64,000 nt of DNA, taken from NCBI GenBank assembly GCA_963702105.1, contig OY969712.1, forward strand, positions 248,001 to 312,000. Direction: 5' to 3'. Both the position numbers and the translations under genes were made by a program. Origin of the DNA: ZC4RG20 sp963702105 (GTDB taxonomy: Bacteria > Pseudomonadota > Gammaproteobacteria > Steroidobacterales > Rariloculaceae). This document shows positions 46,584 through 55,178 of the stretch, piece by piece. The notes beneath the pieces are model-generated. The model was not told the origin of the DNA. It made no database searches and worked only from the letters and a program-made list of their open reading frames with translations. Every line of letters begins with the position of its first letter. Position 1 is the first letter of the stretch.

Positions 46584-47491
46584 GGCCTGCCGCTTTCGTC
46601 GATGAGGCCGGCCCGGTGCAGCACGGCGTCGAGGCGGCGGGCGACCTCGGGGGCGGGCGGCATCATGGGCAGACGATGCTCGTTCTCGGGGATCAGCCCG
46701 CAGCGCTTCATCATGTATTTCATCGGGATCGGATTCGTGTCGAAGAACACGGCCTTGTTGAGCTCGAGCAGCCGCTCGTGCAGCGCGCGCCCGCGGGCGA
46801 GATCGCCCGCCTGGACGGCCTCGCAGAGCTCCGCGAGCGGTCCCGGGCGAAGGTTGGCCGCCGCGTTCATGAGTCCGCAGGCGCCGATGGCGAGCATCGG
46901 AAAGCTGAGCTCCTCGAGGCCGGCGAAGACCTTGAACTCGGGGCCGAAGGCGCAAAGACACTCGGAGACGAACCCGAGATCGTTGACGGCGTGCTTCATG
47001 CCGACGAAGTGCTCGCACCGGTCCCGCAGCGCGGCCAGCGTTTCGAGCGTGACGCCGACGGCCGTGCGCCCCGGGATGTGGTAGACCATCCAGGGCAGCG
47101 AGTGCAGCGAAGCGAGTGCGGCATAGTACTCGACGAGGCCGCGCTGCGGCGGCCGGACGTAGTAGGGCGTAACGACGAGCAGCGCGTCCGCGCCGGCCTC
47201 GACGGCATGGCGCGTCAGGGCCTGCGTCTCGGCCAGGGATTGCGAGCCCGTCGCAGCCACGACGGGCACGCGGCCGCCGGCCGTCTCGACGGCCAGCGTC
47301 ACGAGCCGATTGCGTTCCTCGATCGTGAGCGTCGAGGGCTCGGCTGTGGTGCCGTTGACGAGGATGCCGTGTGAGCCCTGCCGCAGGTGATGCTCGACGA
47401 GCGCGGCGTAGGTGTCGTAATCGACGTGGCCGTCCCGAAAGGGCGTGATGAGCGGCGGGATGGAGCCCCGCAGACGCTCGAGCTGATGCAT
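46571..47491 (-). CDS. DapA-family (class I) aldolase of the aromatic catabolic cluster
   Basis: This 306-residue protein has the DHDPS/N-acetylneuraminate lyase fold: the Schiff-base Lys in FVGMKHAVND, the Tyr in WMVYHIPGRTAV and NGTTAEPSTLT at the carboxylate-binding loop, where true DapA has GTTGE. It is coupled to the FAH gene. In this cluster the expected pyruvate-releasing aldolase is HpaI, a class II enzyme; none is present, so this class I protein may take that step (inference). Lysine-pathway DapA is unlikely. Confidence 0.82.
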   Translation of the reverse strand: MHQLERLRGSIPPLITPFRDGHVDYDTYAALVEHHLRQGSHGILVNGTTAEPSTLTIEERNRLVTLAVETAGGRVPVVAATGSQSLAETQALTRHAVEAGADALLVVTPYYVRPPQRGLVEYYAALASLHSLPWMVYHIPGRTAVGVTLETLAALRDRCEHFVGMKHAVNDLGFVSECLCAFGPEFKVFAGLEELSFPMLAIGACGLMNAAANLRPGPLAELCEAVQAGDLARGRALHERLLELNKAVFFDTNPIPMKYMMKRCGLIPENEHRLPMMPPAPEVARRLDAVLHRAGLIDESGRPCGS

Positions 47492-47599
47492 GGCGCAGCT
47501 CCCTGGACTCTCGGTGTGTGTTTGGCGCGTTGACCGCGCAGCCGAGAACAATTTAGCATGTTTAGTTGGTCTCGTCTTCGCATCAACTCGAGGCCCGTC
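47492..47599. promoter_or_regulatory. Divergent hpa promoter region
   Basis: A TTGACC at 47530-47535 and TAGCAT at 47554-47559, spaced 18 bases, form a plausible sigma-70 promoter for the rightward genes. The -10 overlaps TTAGCAT (47553-47559), shared with the hpaR upstream region, so HpaR could block it. The leftward promoter was not resolved. Confidence 0.5.
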
Positions 47600-48010
47600 A
47601 TGCCCCATCTCACGATCGAGTACTCGGCGAACATCGAGGACAGGCTCGAACTCGAAGCCTTGCTCGACCGCCTTTACGACGCGGCGCTCGCGACGGGCGT
47701 GTTCCCGCTCGGGGGCATCCGCATCCGCGCCCTGCGGCTCGAACACTATCGCGTGGGCGACCGCGCGCCGGAAAACGGCTTTGTGCACGTGACGGCCCAG
47801 GTCGGTCACGGCCGCCCGCTCGACGTGCTCGAGCGCGCGGGCCGGCAGCTGTTCGAGGCGCTGACGGCCCATCTCGCGCCGCTGTACGATCGCAGCCCGC
47901 TGGCAATTTCATTGAACATCCAGGAATTTCATCCCGTGCTCAACTTCAAACGGAACAACCTGCACGAATATGCGGCCAGGCGGCAGGGCGGCGCTCATGG
48001 CGCACAGTGA
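47600..48010 (+). CDS. hpaF: 5-carboxymethyl-2-hydroxymuconate delta-isomerase
   Basis: This 136-residue tautomerase-superfamily protein starts Met-Pro-His-Leu-Thr-Ile-Glu-Tyr-Ser, with the catalytic Pro exposed after Met removal. The C-terminal ISLNIQEFHPVLNFKRNNLH matches CHMI. It isomerises 5-carboxymethyl-2-hydroxymuconate in homoprotocatechuate degradation. ATG 47600 is set by the Pro. Its end overlaps hpaE by 14 bases. Confidence 0.88.
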   Translation: MPHLTIEYSANIEDRLELEALLDRLYDAALATGVFPLGGIRIRALRLEHYRVGDRAPENGFVHVTAQVGHGRPLDVLERAGRQLFEALTAHLAPLYDRSPLAISLNIQEFHPVLNFKRNNLHEYAARRQGGAHGAQ

Positions 48011-49514
48011 TCTGATCGCCAACCGGGCCAAGGCCGAGCGCTACCTCGCCCGCTTCGAGGGCGCGCCGGTAGGGCATTTCATCGATGGCGCCGCGGCTGC
48101 GGGGGTCTCCGGCGAGACGTTCGAGGACCACACGCCCGTCGACGGCCGGCTCCTTGCGCGGGTATCGGCCGGCGGCGCGGCCAACGTCGACGCCGCGGCG
48201 GGTGCCGCTGCGCGCGCGTTCCCGGCCTGGCGGGACGTGCCGGGGGCCGAGCGCCGGCGCGTGCTGCATGCGCTCGCCGGCGCGATCGAGGCGCGCGCCG
48301 AGGAAATCGCGCTCGTCGAATCGGTGGATACGGGCCAGCCCGTGCGCTTCATGGCGGCCGCGGCGAAGCGCGGCGCGGAGAACTTCCGATTCTTCGCGGA
48401 CAAGGCTTCCGAGGCGCGCGACGGCCTCTCGCTGCCGGCCCGGGACCACGTGAATTATACGGTCCGCGATCCGCTCGGACCGATCGGCGTCATCACGCCG
48501 TGGAATACGCCGTTCATGCTTTCCACGTGGAAGATCGCACCGGCGCTCGCCGCGGGCTGCACCGTCGTGCACAAGCCCGCCGAGTGGAGCCCGCTGACGG
48601 CCGCGCTGCTCGCTGAGATCGCGGCCGAGGCCGGGCTGCCGCCCGGCGTGCTGAACACCGTGCACGGCTTCGGCGAGACGGCGGGCCGGGCGCTGACGGA
48701 GCATCCGGCCATCCGGGGCATCGCGTTCGTGGGCGAGTCGGCGACGGGCAGCGCGATCATGGCGCAGGGCGCGCCGACGCTGAAGCGCATTCATTTCGAG
48801 CTCGGCGGCAAGAATCCCGTCGTCGTCTTCGCGGACGCCGATCTCGAGCGCGCCGTGGACGCGGTCGTCTTCATGATCTACAGCCTCAACGGCGAGCGCT
48901 GCACGTCGTCGAGCCGCCTGCTCGTCGAACGGCGGATTCACGACGAGGTGCTCGAGCGCGTCGTCGAGCGGGCCGCAAAAGTCCGCGTGGGCGATCCGCT
49001 CGACCCCGAGACGGAGCTCGGCCCGCTCGTGCACCCGGATCACGTCGCGAAGGTGCTCGGCTATTTCGACGTCGCCTCGGCCGAAGGAGCGCGCATCGCC
49101 GCGGGCGGCAGGCGGCTCGGCGACGGCGGCAACTTCGTCGCGCCGACGGTACTGGCCGGCGCCGACCGCCGGATGCGCGTCGCGCAGGAAGAGATCTTCG
49201 GCCCCGTCTTGACCGTCCTGCCGTTCGACGGCGAGGATGAGGCGCTCGAGATCGCGAACGGCGTGCGGTACGGGCTCGCGGCCTACCTCTGGACGCGCGA
49301 TGTCGGCCGCGCCCACCGCTTCGCGCGCGGCCTCGAGGCCGGCATGGTGTGGGTGAACTCGGAGAACAATCGGCATCTGCCCGCGCCTTTCGGCGGCATG
49401 AAGGCGAGCGGGATCGGGCGCGACGGGGGCGATTACAGCTTCGATTTCTATATGGAGACGAAGAACGTGTGTGTCGCGTTGGATACGCATCGCGTGCCGA
49501 CGTTGGGTCGCTGA
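47997..49514 (+). CDS. hpaE: 5-carboxymethyl-2-hydroxymuconate semialdehyde dehydrogenase
   Basis: This 505-residue NAD-dependent aldehyde dehydrogenase has ITPWNTPF, the catalytic Glu in FELGGKNP, the nucleophilic Cys in LNGERCTSSSR and a C-terminal PFGGMKASGIGRDGG. Length and N-terminal half match HpaE. It oxidises the ring-cleavage semialdehyde. It lies between the isomerase and the dioxygenase genes in one transcript. Confidence 0.9.
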   Translation: MAHSDLIANRAKAERYLARFEGAPVGHFIDGAAAAGVSGETFEDHTPVDGRLLARVSAGGAANVDAAAGAAARAFPAWRDVPGAERRRVLHALAGAIEARAEEIALVESVDTGQPVRFMAAAAKRGAENFRFFADKASEARDGLSLPARDHVNYTVRDPLGPIGVITPWNTPFMLSTWKIAPALAAGCTVVHKPAEWSPLTAALLAEIAAEAGLPPGVLNTVHGFGETAGRALTEHPAIRGIAFVGESATGSAIMAQGAPTLKRIHFELGGKNPVVVFADADLERAVDAVVFMIYSLNGERCTSSSRLLVERRIHDEVLERVVERAAKVRVGDPLDPETELGPLVHPDHVAKVLGYFDVASAEGARIAAGGRRLGDGGNFVAPTVLAGADRRMRVAQEEIFGPVLTVLPFDGEDEALEIANGVRYGLAAYLWTRDVGRAHRFARGLEAGMVWVNSENNRHLPAPFGGMKASGIGRDGGDYSFDFYMETKNVCVALDTHRVPTLGR

Positions 49515-49539
49515 CGCTCGTCCTCTTCACGCTCGACTC

Positions 49540-49851
49540 ATGAGTCTTTATTACGTGCAGAAGCTGCTGTACCAGCTGAACCGCGATCCGCGCACCGTGC
49601 AGCGATTCCGGGAGAATCGGGAAGCCGTGCTCGACGAGTATCGGCTCGACGACGAGGAGCGGGCAGCGCTCGAGAACGGCGACATCGGCCTGCTTTACGT
49701 GCTCGGCGTCAACGGGCAGCTGCTCATGCACTACTCCGCGCTGCTCGGGCAGAGCTGGGACCAGTACATCGCGGCCATGCGCGAGGGCGTCGCGCGGCAC
49801 GGGCCCGTGCGCCAGGGGCTCTATACGCTGCTCGTGGACCGCAAGCCATGA
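49540..49851 (+). CDS. Extradiol ring-cleavage dioxygenase, LigA-type small subunit
   Basis: This 103-residue all-helical protein matches LigA (protocatechuate 4,5-dioxygenase alpha): YQLNRDPRTVQRF, YRLDDEERAALENGDIGLLYVLGVN and MREG near the end. It covers part of the active site of the LigB subunit, with which its stop overlaps (ATGA). LigA is normally ~139 residues; the N-terminal part is shorter here. Confidence 0.83.
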   Translation: MSLYYVQKLLYQLNRDPRTVQRFRENREAVLDEYRLDDEERAALENGDIGLLYVLGVNGQLLMHYSALLGQSWDQYIAAMREGVARHGPVRQGLYTLLVDRKP

Positions 49852-50669
49852 GCCTCGTCTTCGCCGGGGTATGCAGCCACGCGCCGGGTATCACGGGGCG
49901 CGCAGGGAGGGCCGACCCGAAGATCAGGGACGGGTTTTACGCCGCGTTCGAGGAGTTGCGCCGCCGGCTCGAGGCCGCCCGGCCCGACGCCCTCGTGGTC
50001 GTCGGAGCCGAGCACTTCGCGAATTTCTTCATGAACAACATGCCAGCTTACTGCGTCGGGATGGCCGAGTCCTACGAGGGGCCGATCGAGGACGAGGGCT
50101 GGCTCGCGATCCGGCGCACCGAGATTCCCGGCAATCCGGACCTGTCGCGCCGGCTCATCGAGTCGATCATGCAGGATGTCGATCTCGCGTACGCCGAGGA
50201 ATGGAAGTTCGATCACGGCATTATGGTGCCGCTTCACTTCCTGACGCCGCGCTTCGATCTGACGGTCGTGCCCGTCAACATCAACTGTCAGGGTCCGCCG
50301 CTGACGCCGCTGCACCGCGCCTATGAGTTCGGCCGCGCTCTGCGCCGGGCCTGCGACGCGCAGCCCGAGCGCATCGCCGTCGTCGGGACCGGCGGCATCT
50401 CGCATTGGCCCGCAACGCCGGATTCGGGCGCCATCAACGAGGCCTGGGACCGGGAGTTTCTGCAGCGCTTCCTCGCGAACGATCGCGAGGGGCTCACCGC
50501 CTATACCGACGCCGAGACGTTTCGGGACGCGGGGCAGGGCGGGTTCGAGATCCGGACGTTCATCGCGGTCGCGGGTGCGACGGAGGGCGCCGCGGGCGAG
50601 CTGCTCTTCTATGCGCCGATCCCGATCTTTGCGGTAGGCTGCACCGTGGCGCAGATGGCCGTCGCCTGA
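49848..50669 (+). CDS. Class III extradiol ring-cleavage dioxygenase, LigB-type catalytic subunit
   Basis: This 273-residue protein has the LigB fold with iron ligands His11 (VCSHAPG) and His56 (GAEHFANFF) and the catalytic His in GGISHWP. It cleaves a catechol-type ring next to the hydroxyl pair. With HpaE, HpaF and HpaR alongside, the likely substrate is homoprotocatechuate (3,4-dihydroxyphenylacetate); protocatechuate or gallate remain possible, as for typical LigAB. Confidence 0.85.
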   Translation: MSLVFAGVCSHAPGITGRAGRADPKIRDGFYAAFEELRRRLEAARPDALVVVGAEHFANFFMNNMPAYCVGMAESYEGPIEDEGWLAIRRTEIPGNPDLSRRLIESIMQDVDLAYAEEWKFDHGIMVPLHFLTPRFDLTVVPVNINCQGPPLTPLHRAYEFGRALRRACDAQPERIAVVGTGGISHWPATPDSGAINEAWDREFLQRFLANDREGLTAYTDAETFRDAGQGGFEIRTFIAVAGATEGAAGELLFYAPIPIFAVGCTVAQMAVA

Positions 50670-50722
50670 GCCGCGGCCGCGTTGCCGCGCCGCCAAGCAA
50701 TCAGATGCAAAGGAAAACGACA

Positions 50723-51019
50723 ATGCTGTTCATCGTCCAATTCGAAGACAAGCCCGGTGTTTCCGAGCTTCGCAAGAAGCTCTTCGAGGAGCACATCGCC
50801 TACCTCGACAAGATGAAGGACAAAGTGCTCGTGCCCGGCTCGATGCGCGAGGTGCCCTCCGACCGGCCGCTCGGCGGGCTCTGGATCGTCGACGCCGAGG
50901 ACGAGGAGGGCGTCAAGGAGCTCTTCAAGGACGATCCGTTCTGGGTCAACGGCATGCGCGCCAGCGTCCGCATCAATCGCTGGGTCAAGGCCTTTCCAGA
51001 CCGCAAGGTGTCTATCTGA
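50723..51019 (+). CDS. YCII-family protein
   Basis: This 98-residue protein starts MLFIVQFEDKPG and has EEHIAYL with the His characteristic of YCII proteins, PGSMREVPSDRPLGGLWIVDAED, and DDPFWVNGM. The fold is ferredoxin-like, shared with muconolactone isomerases. AAGGA lies eight bases upstream of the ATG. It is probably the last gene of the catabolic transcript; the reaction is unknown. Confidence 0.83.
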   Translation: MLFIVQFEDKPGVSELRKKLFEEHIAYLDKMKDKVLVPGSMREVPSDRPLGGLWIVDAEDEEGVKELFKDDPFWVNGMRASVRINRWVKAFPDRKVSI

Positions 51020-51029
51020 CGTCTGCCGC

Positions 51030-51479
51030 ATGAAGGACCGGAAGCGCGGCGGCCTGCTCGAGATCGGCTGGCGCGAGTGGGTCACGCTTCCCGACCTCGG
51101 GCTCAGGGTCAAAGCCAAGGTGGACACGGGCGCCCGCACGTCGGCGCTGCATGCCTTCGACCTCGAGACGCTGACGCGCGACGGGGCCGAGTGGGTCCGC
51201 TTCCGCATGCACCCCAAGCAGCACCGGCTGGATCGCGTCGTCGTCTGCGAGGCCCGGCTCGCGGACCGGCGCCTCGTGACCGATTCGGGCGGCCACATCG
51301 AGCTGCGGCCGGTCATCGAATCGGCGCTCGAGCTCGGCGGCCGCAGCTGGCAGATCGAGATCACGCTCACGTCTCGCGACGACATGCGCTTTCGCATGCT
51401 GCTCGGCCGCACGGCCCTGCGGCACCGTGCGCTCATCGACCCGGCCCGCTCCTATCTCACGGCAACGACGGGCGCCTGA
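51030..51479 (+). CDS. Retropepsin-like aspartic peptidase of the RimK cluster (RloA/Zn_protease PF05618 family)
   Basis: This 149-residue protein has VKAKVDTGARTSALHA, the retropepsin-type DTG, and LLGRTALRHRALIDPARSYL at the end. The family is usually encoded beside RimK-type ATP-grasp ligases and called ATP-dependent zinc protease. Ten bases separate it from the YCII gene and 31 from rimK. It may process the poly-glutamate tails added by the ligase (inference). Confidence 0.87.
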   Translation: MKDRKRGGLLEIGWREWVTLPDLGLRVKAKVDTGARTSALHAFDLETLTRDGAEWVRFRMHPKQHRLDRVVVCEARLADRRLVTDSGGHIELRPVIESALELGGRSWQIEITLTSRDDMRFRMLLGRTALRHRALIDPARSYLTATTGA

Positions 51480-51510
51480 GCGCGCCGGTCCGCACGGACG
51501 GGCCACTACG

Positions 51511-52407
51511 ATGAAGATCGGAATACTCTCGCGGAACAAGCGCCTGTACTCGACGCGCCGGCTCGCAGAAGCCGGGCGCGCGCGCGGCCACGAGATGCTC
51601 GTCATCGATCCTTTGCGCTGCTACATGAATATCGCGAGCGAGACGCCGACGGTGCACTTCAACGGCCGGCCTCTCGACGACCTCGATGCGGTGATTCCGC
51701 GCATCGGCGCCTCGATCACGTTCTACGGCGCGGCCGTCGTGCGCCAGTTCGAGCTCATGGGCGTCTACGCGCTGAACCGCTCGCTCGGCATCTCGCGGGC
51801 GCGGGACAAGCTGCGGTCCATGCAGCTGCTTTCGCGCCGGGGCATCGGCCTGCCCGTCACGGGCTTCGCGAGCTCGCCCGACGATACGAACGACCTGCTC
51901 GATCTCGTCGGCGGCGCGCCCGTCGTGCTCAAGCTGCTCGAGGGGACTCAGGGCAAAGGCGTCGTGCTGGCCGAGACGCGCAAGGCGGCCGAAAGCGTCA
52001 TCGACGCGTTCCGCGGCCTCTCGGCGCACTTTCTCGTACAGGAATTCGTCGGCGAAGCCCGGGGCACGGACATCCGCTGCTTCGTCGTCGGGGACAAGGT
52101 CGTCGCGAGCATGCGGCGGCAGGCCCCGGAAGGGGAGTTCCGGTCCAACCTGCACCGCGGCGGTGCGGCCGAGGCCGTCAAGATCACGCCGCAGGAGCGC
52201 GCGACGGCCGTGCGCGCGGCCAAGATCGTGGGGCTGCGCGTGTCCGGCGTGGACATCCTGCGGTCCGAGCGCGGCCCGCTCGTCATCGAGGTCAACGCCT
52301 CGCCGGGCCTCGAGGGCATCGAGCGGGCCACGGGCAAGGACATCGCCGGGCTCGTCGTGCAGTTCATCGAGAAGCAGGGGCGGGGGCGCCGCCCGCGGCC
52401 CGAGTAG
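51511..52407 (+). CDS. rimK: RimK-type ATP-grasp alpha-L-glutamate ligase
   Basis: This 298-residue protein starts MKIGILSRNKRLYSTRRL. The ATP-grasp core has LKLLEGTQGKGVVLAE, QEFVGEARGTDIRCFVVGD and IEVNASPGLEGIE (Mg2+ binding). It adds glutamates to the C-terminus of ribosomal protein S6 or a related target. One half-copy of the palindromic repeat begins directly after the stop. Confidence 0.92.
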   Translation: MKIGILSRNKRLYSTRRLAEAGRARGHEMLVIDPLRCYMNIASETPTVHFNGRPLDDLDAVIPRIGASITFYGAAVVRQFELMGVYALNRSLGISRARDKLRSMQLLSRRGIGLPVTGFASSPDDTNDLLDLVGGAPVVLKLLEGTQGKGVVLAETRKAAESVIDAFRGLSAHFLVQEFVGEARGTDIRCFVVGDKVVASMRRQAPEGEFRSNLHRGGAAEAVKITPQERATAVRAAKIVGLRVSGVDILRSERGPLVIEVNASPGLEGIERATGKDIAGLVVQFIEKQGRGRRPRPE

Positions 52408-52427
52408 AAAAGGGGTCAGAGCCCTTA
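52408..52427. repeat. REP-like palindromic repeat, single copy (copy 3)
   Basis: AAAAGGGGTCAGAGCCCTTA starts on the base after the rimK stop and matches the arms at 17139 and 33243 up to the last base. The inverted partner is missing in the following 100 bases. It may serve as a small terminator hairpin (AAGGG/CCCTT). Confidence 0.75.
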
Positions 52428-52487
52428 TTGCCCCGATGCCGGCACCCGGACGCCACGCCTTGCGCCCGGGGTGGGACGCATGCCCCG

Positions 52488-52514
52488 TTGCCCGCCGTGA
52501 AGATACCTTATACT
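52488..52514 (+). promoter_or_regulatory. Candidate promoter of the glycogen gene block
   Basis: TATACT at 52509-52514 is a good -10 box, with TTGCCC at 52488-52493 at a short 15-base spacing. It lies 24 bases before the glucan phosphorylase ATG. Weak evidence: the spacing is suboptimal. Confidence 0.35.
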
Positions 52515-52537
52515 GAAATGTGTTCGGAAAGGACGCC

Positions 52538-55157
52538 ATGACGAATACGGTCTACTCGCTTCAGGTTTATCCTCACTTGCCGGCCGCCATCGAGCGGCTC
52601 GAGGAGCTCGCCTCGAACTTCTGGTTCAGCTGGAATCCCGCCGCGCGCCTGCTGTTCGCGCGGCTCGACGAGAGCCTTTGGGGCCGCACCGACAGCAACC
52701 CCAAGCTGTTCCTGCGCTGCGTCGATCAGGGAATCCTCGAACGGGCGGCCGAGGACGAGACGTTTCTGAGTGCCTACCGCAAGGTGCTGACCGAGTTCGA
52801 CGCCTATCTCGAGCTCGGACCGCTGCCGTACAAGGCCGGCGGCCTCGGGCAGCAGGACCTCATCGCCTACTTCTGCGCCGAGTACGGCTTTCACGAGAGC
52901 TTTCCCATCTACTCCGGGGGCCTCGGCGTGCTCGCCGGCGACCATTGCAAGACCGCCAGCGACATGCGGCTGCCGTTCGTCGCGGTCGGCCTGCTGTACC
53001 GGCAGGGCTACTTCAATCAGCACATCGACCGCCACGGCCAGCAGATTCCCGAGTACGTCCACATCGAATCCCAGCACACGCCGCTGCGCCCCGCGCGCGA
53101 CGGCTCGGGCAACGAGATCTTCGTGCGGTGTCCGTTTCCGGGCCGCACGGTCGTGGCGCGCGTCTGGCGCGCGGGCGTCGGCCGCGTGCCCATTCTGCTG
53201 CTCGACACGGACGTTGAGGAGAACGCCGAGGCGGACCGGCACATCACGCACGTGCTCTACGGCGGCGGCCGCCAGCTGCGCCTGCAGCAGGAAGCCGTGC
53301 TCGGCATCGGCGGCGTGCGCGCGCTGCGCGCACTCGGCCTCGCGCCGTCCGTCTGGCACATCAACGAGGGCCATGCCGCGTTCATGATCCTCGAGCGCAT
53401 GCGCGAGTTGACGGTCTCGGGTCTGCCGTTCCGGCCGGCCCTCGAAGCTGTCGCCGCGGATACCGTGTTCACGACTCATACGCCCGTCTCGGCCGGCCAC
53501 GACGTCTTCGCACCCGAGCTTTTCGTCGAGCATTTCAAGGGGCTCGTCGAGGATTTCGGTGTGGACGAGCAGACGCTGCTCGAGCTCGGCCGCAATGGCG
53601 AGGGCGACGGCTTCAACATGACGCGGCTCGCCCTGAACGGCGCCCGCTCGGTCAACGGCGTGAGCCGGATCCACGGGCGCGTCTCGTCCGAGCTCTGCGG
53701 CGCTTCCTGGCCCGACGTGCCGCCGCTCGAGAACCCGGTCGGCTACGTGACGAACGGCGTTCACGTGCACAGTTTCATGCGGCAGTCCTGGTCGGACCTG
53801 CTCGATCAGCATCTCGGGCCGGGCTGGCATCAGCACCTCATGGACCGCTCGCTCATGGAGCGGATCCACGACATCCCGCACGAGCGGTTCTGGTACACCA
53901 ACCAGAGCGTCAAGACGGAAATGCTCCACGTGCTCAAGCACAGGCTCGCGCGGCAACACACGCGCAACGGCCTGAGCGAAGCGCACATTCACCGCCTGTG
54001 CCAGCTCGTCGATCCTTCGAACCCGAACGTGCTGACGATCGGCTTCGCGCGCCGCTTCGCGACGTACAAGCGGGCCACGCTGCTGTTCACGGATCTGCGC
54101 TGGCTCGAGAACCTCGTGAGCAACGAGGACCGCCCCGTGCTGTTCGTCTTTGCGGGCAAGGCGCATCCGGCCGACGAGCCGGGGCAGTGGATGATGCGCG
54201 AGATTCAGCGCATCTCGAACCAGGTGCCCTTCGTCGGCAAGATACTGCTCGTCGAAGGCTACGACGCGGGGTTGAGCCGCGCGCTGACCTCCGGCGTCGA
54301 CGTTCTGGCTCAACAACCCCATCTATCCGTTCGAGGCCAGCGGGACCTCGGGCATGAAGGCCGCCATCAACGGCACGATCAACTTGAGCGTGCTCGACGG
54401 CTGGTGGGCGGAGGCCTACGACGGCGAGAACGGCTGGGGAATCCCGCCTTCCATCGACACGCAGGACGCCGCCGAGCGCGACCGGCAGGACGCGACGGCG
54501 CTCTACGAGATCCTTCAGGACGAGGTCATCCCGCTCTACTACGCGCGCGATTCGAAGCTCGGTTACTCGATCGGCTGGGTCGAGCGCTGCAAGCGCTCGA
54601 TGGCTTCGGTGCTGCCGAGGTTCAACAGCCAGCGCGTCATGCACGACTACGCGCGCCTCTTCTATGGTCCGGCGGCCGAGCACGGCCGCAAGATCGCGGC
54701 CGAGGATTTCCGGGTCGCGCGCGAGCTCGCCGACTGGAAGGTGCGCGCGCGCAGCGCCTGGCCAGGCGTCGAGATCCGTGCCGTGGATGCGGGGCCGCGC
54801 GTCGTCGGCTACGGCCAGGATCTGCGGATCGAGGTAGACGTGAAGCTCAACGGCTTGCGGCCGAAGGACCTGCGCGTGGAGTGCGTGCTGCACCGCAGGC
54901 TCTGCTCCGAGCTCACTGTGCCCGTCGAAGGCTATGCGAACAATCGGCGTCCGCAGAACGGCCTCATGTACATAGGCGACGACAGGGCCGCGATCTGGGT
55001 CTTCGAGCCCCACGAGGAGCAGGGCGGCGACGTGTGCCGCTACCGGCTCGAGTTTCAGTCGCCCTGGTCGGGCGGGCTCGAGTACGAGATCCGTGTCGTG
55101 CCCAGGCACCCGGCGCTCTCGCACCCTTACGAGCTCGGCCTCATGCGCTGGTTATGA
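52538..55157 (+). pseudogene. Alpha-glucan (glycogen/maltodextrin) phosphorylase, single-base frameshift
   Basis: The protein phosphorolyses alpha-1,4-glucans to glucose-1-phosphate. The first ~587 residues contain SGGLGVLAGDH, HINEGHAAF and FARRFATYKRA. The frame then breaks; GTSGMKAAINGTINLSVLDGWW and the rest to 55157 are in another frame. Removing one T from GACGTTC at 54299-54305 restores VDVWLNNPIYPFEASGTSG with no gap, giving ~870 residues of the short AlgP/MalP-like type. The frameshift would delete the pyridoxal phosphate site (GTSGMKA region). Start ATG 52538 has AAAGGA upstream. Given the same signature elsewhere, a sequencing indel is plausible. Confidence 0.88.
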
Positions 55158-55178
55158 GCAGGCCCGCGGCCTGAGCGC

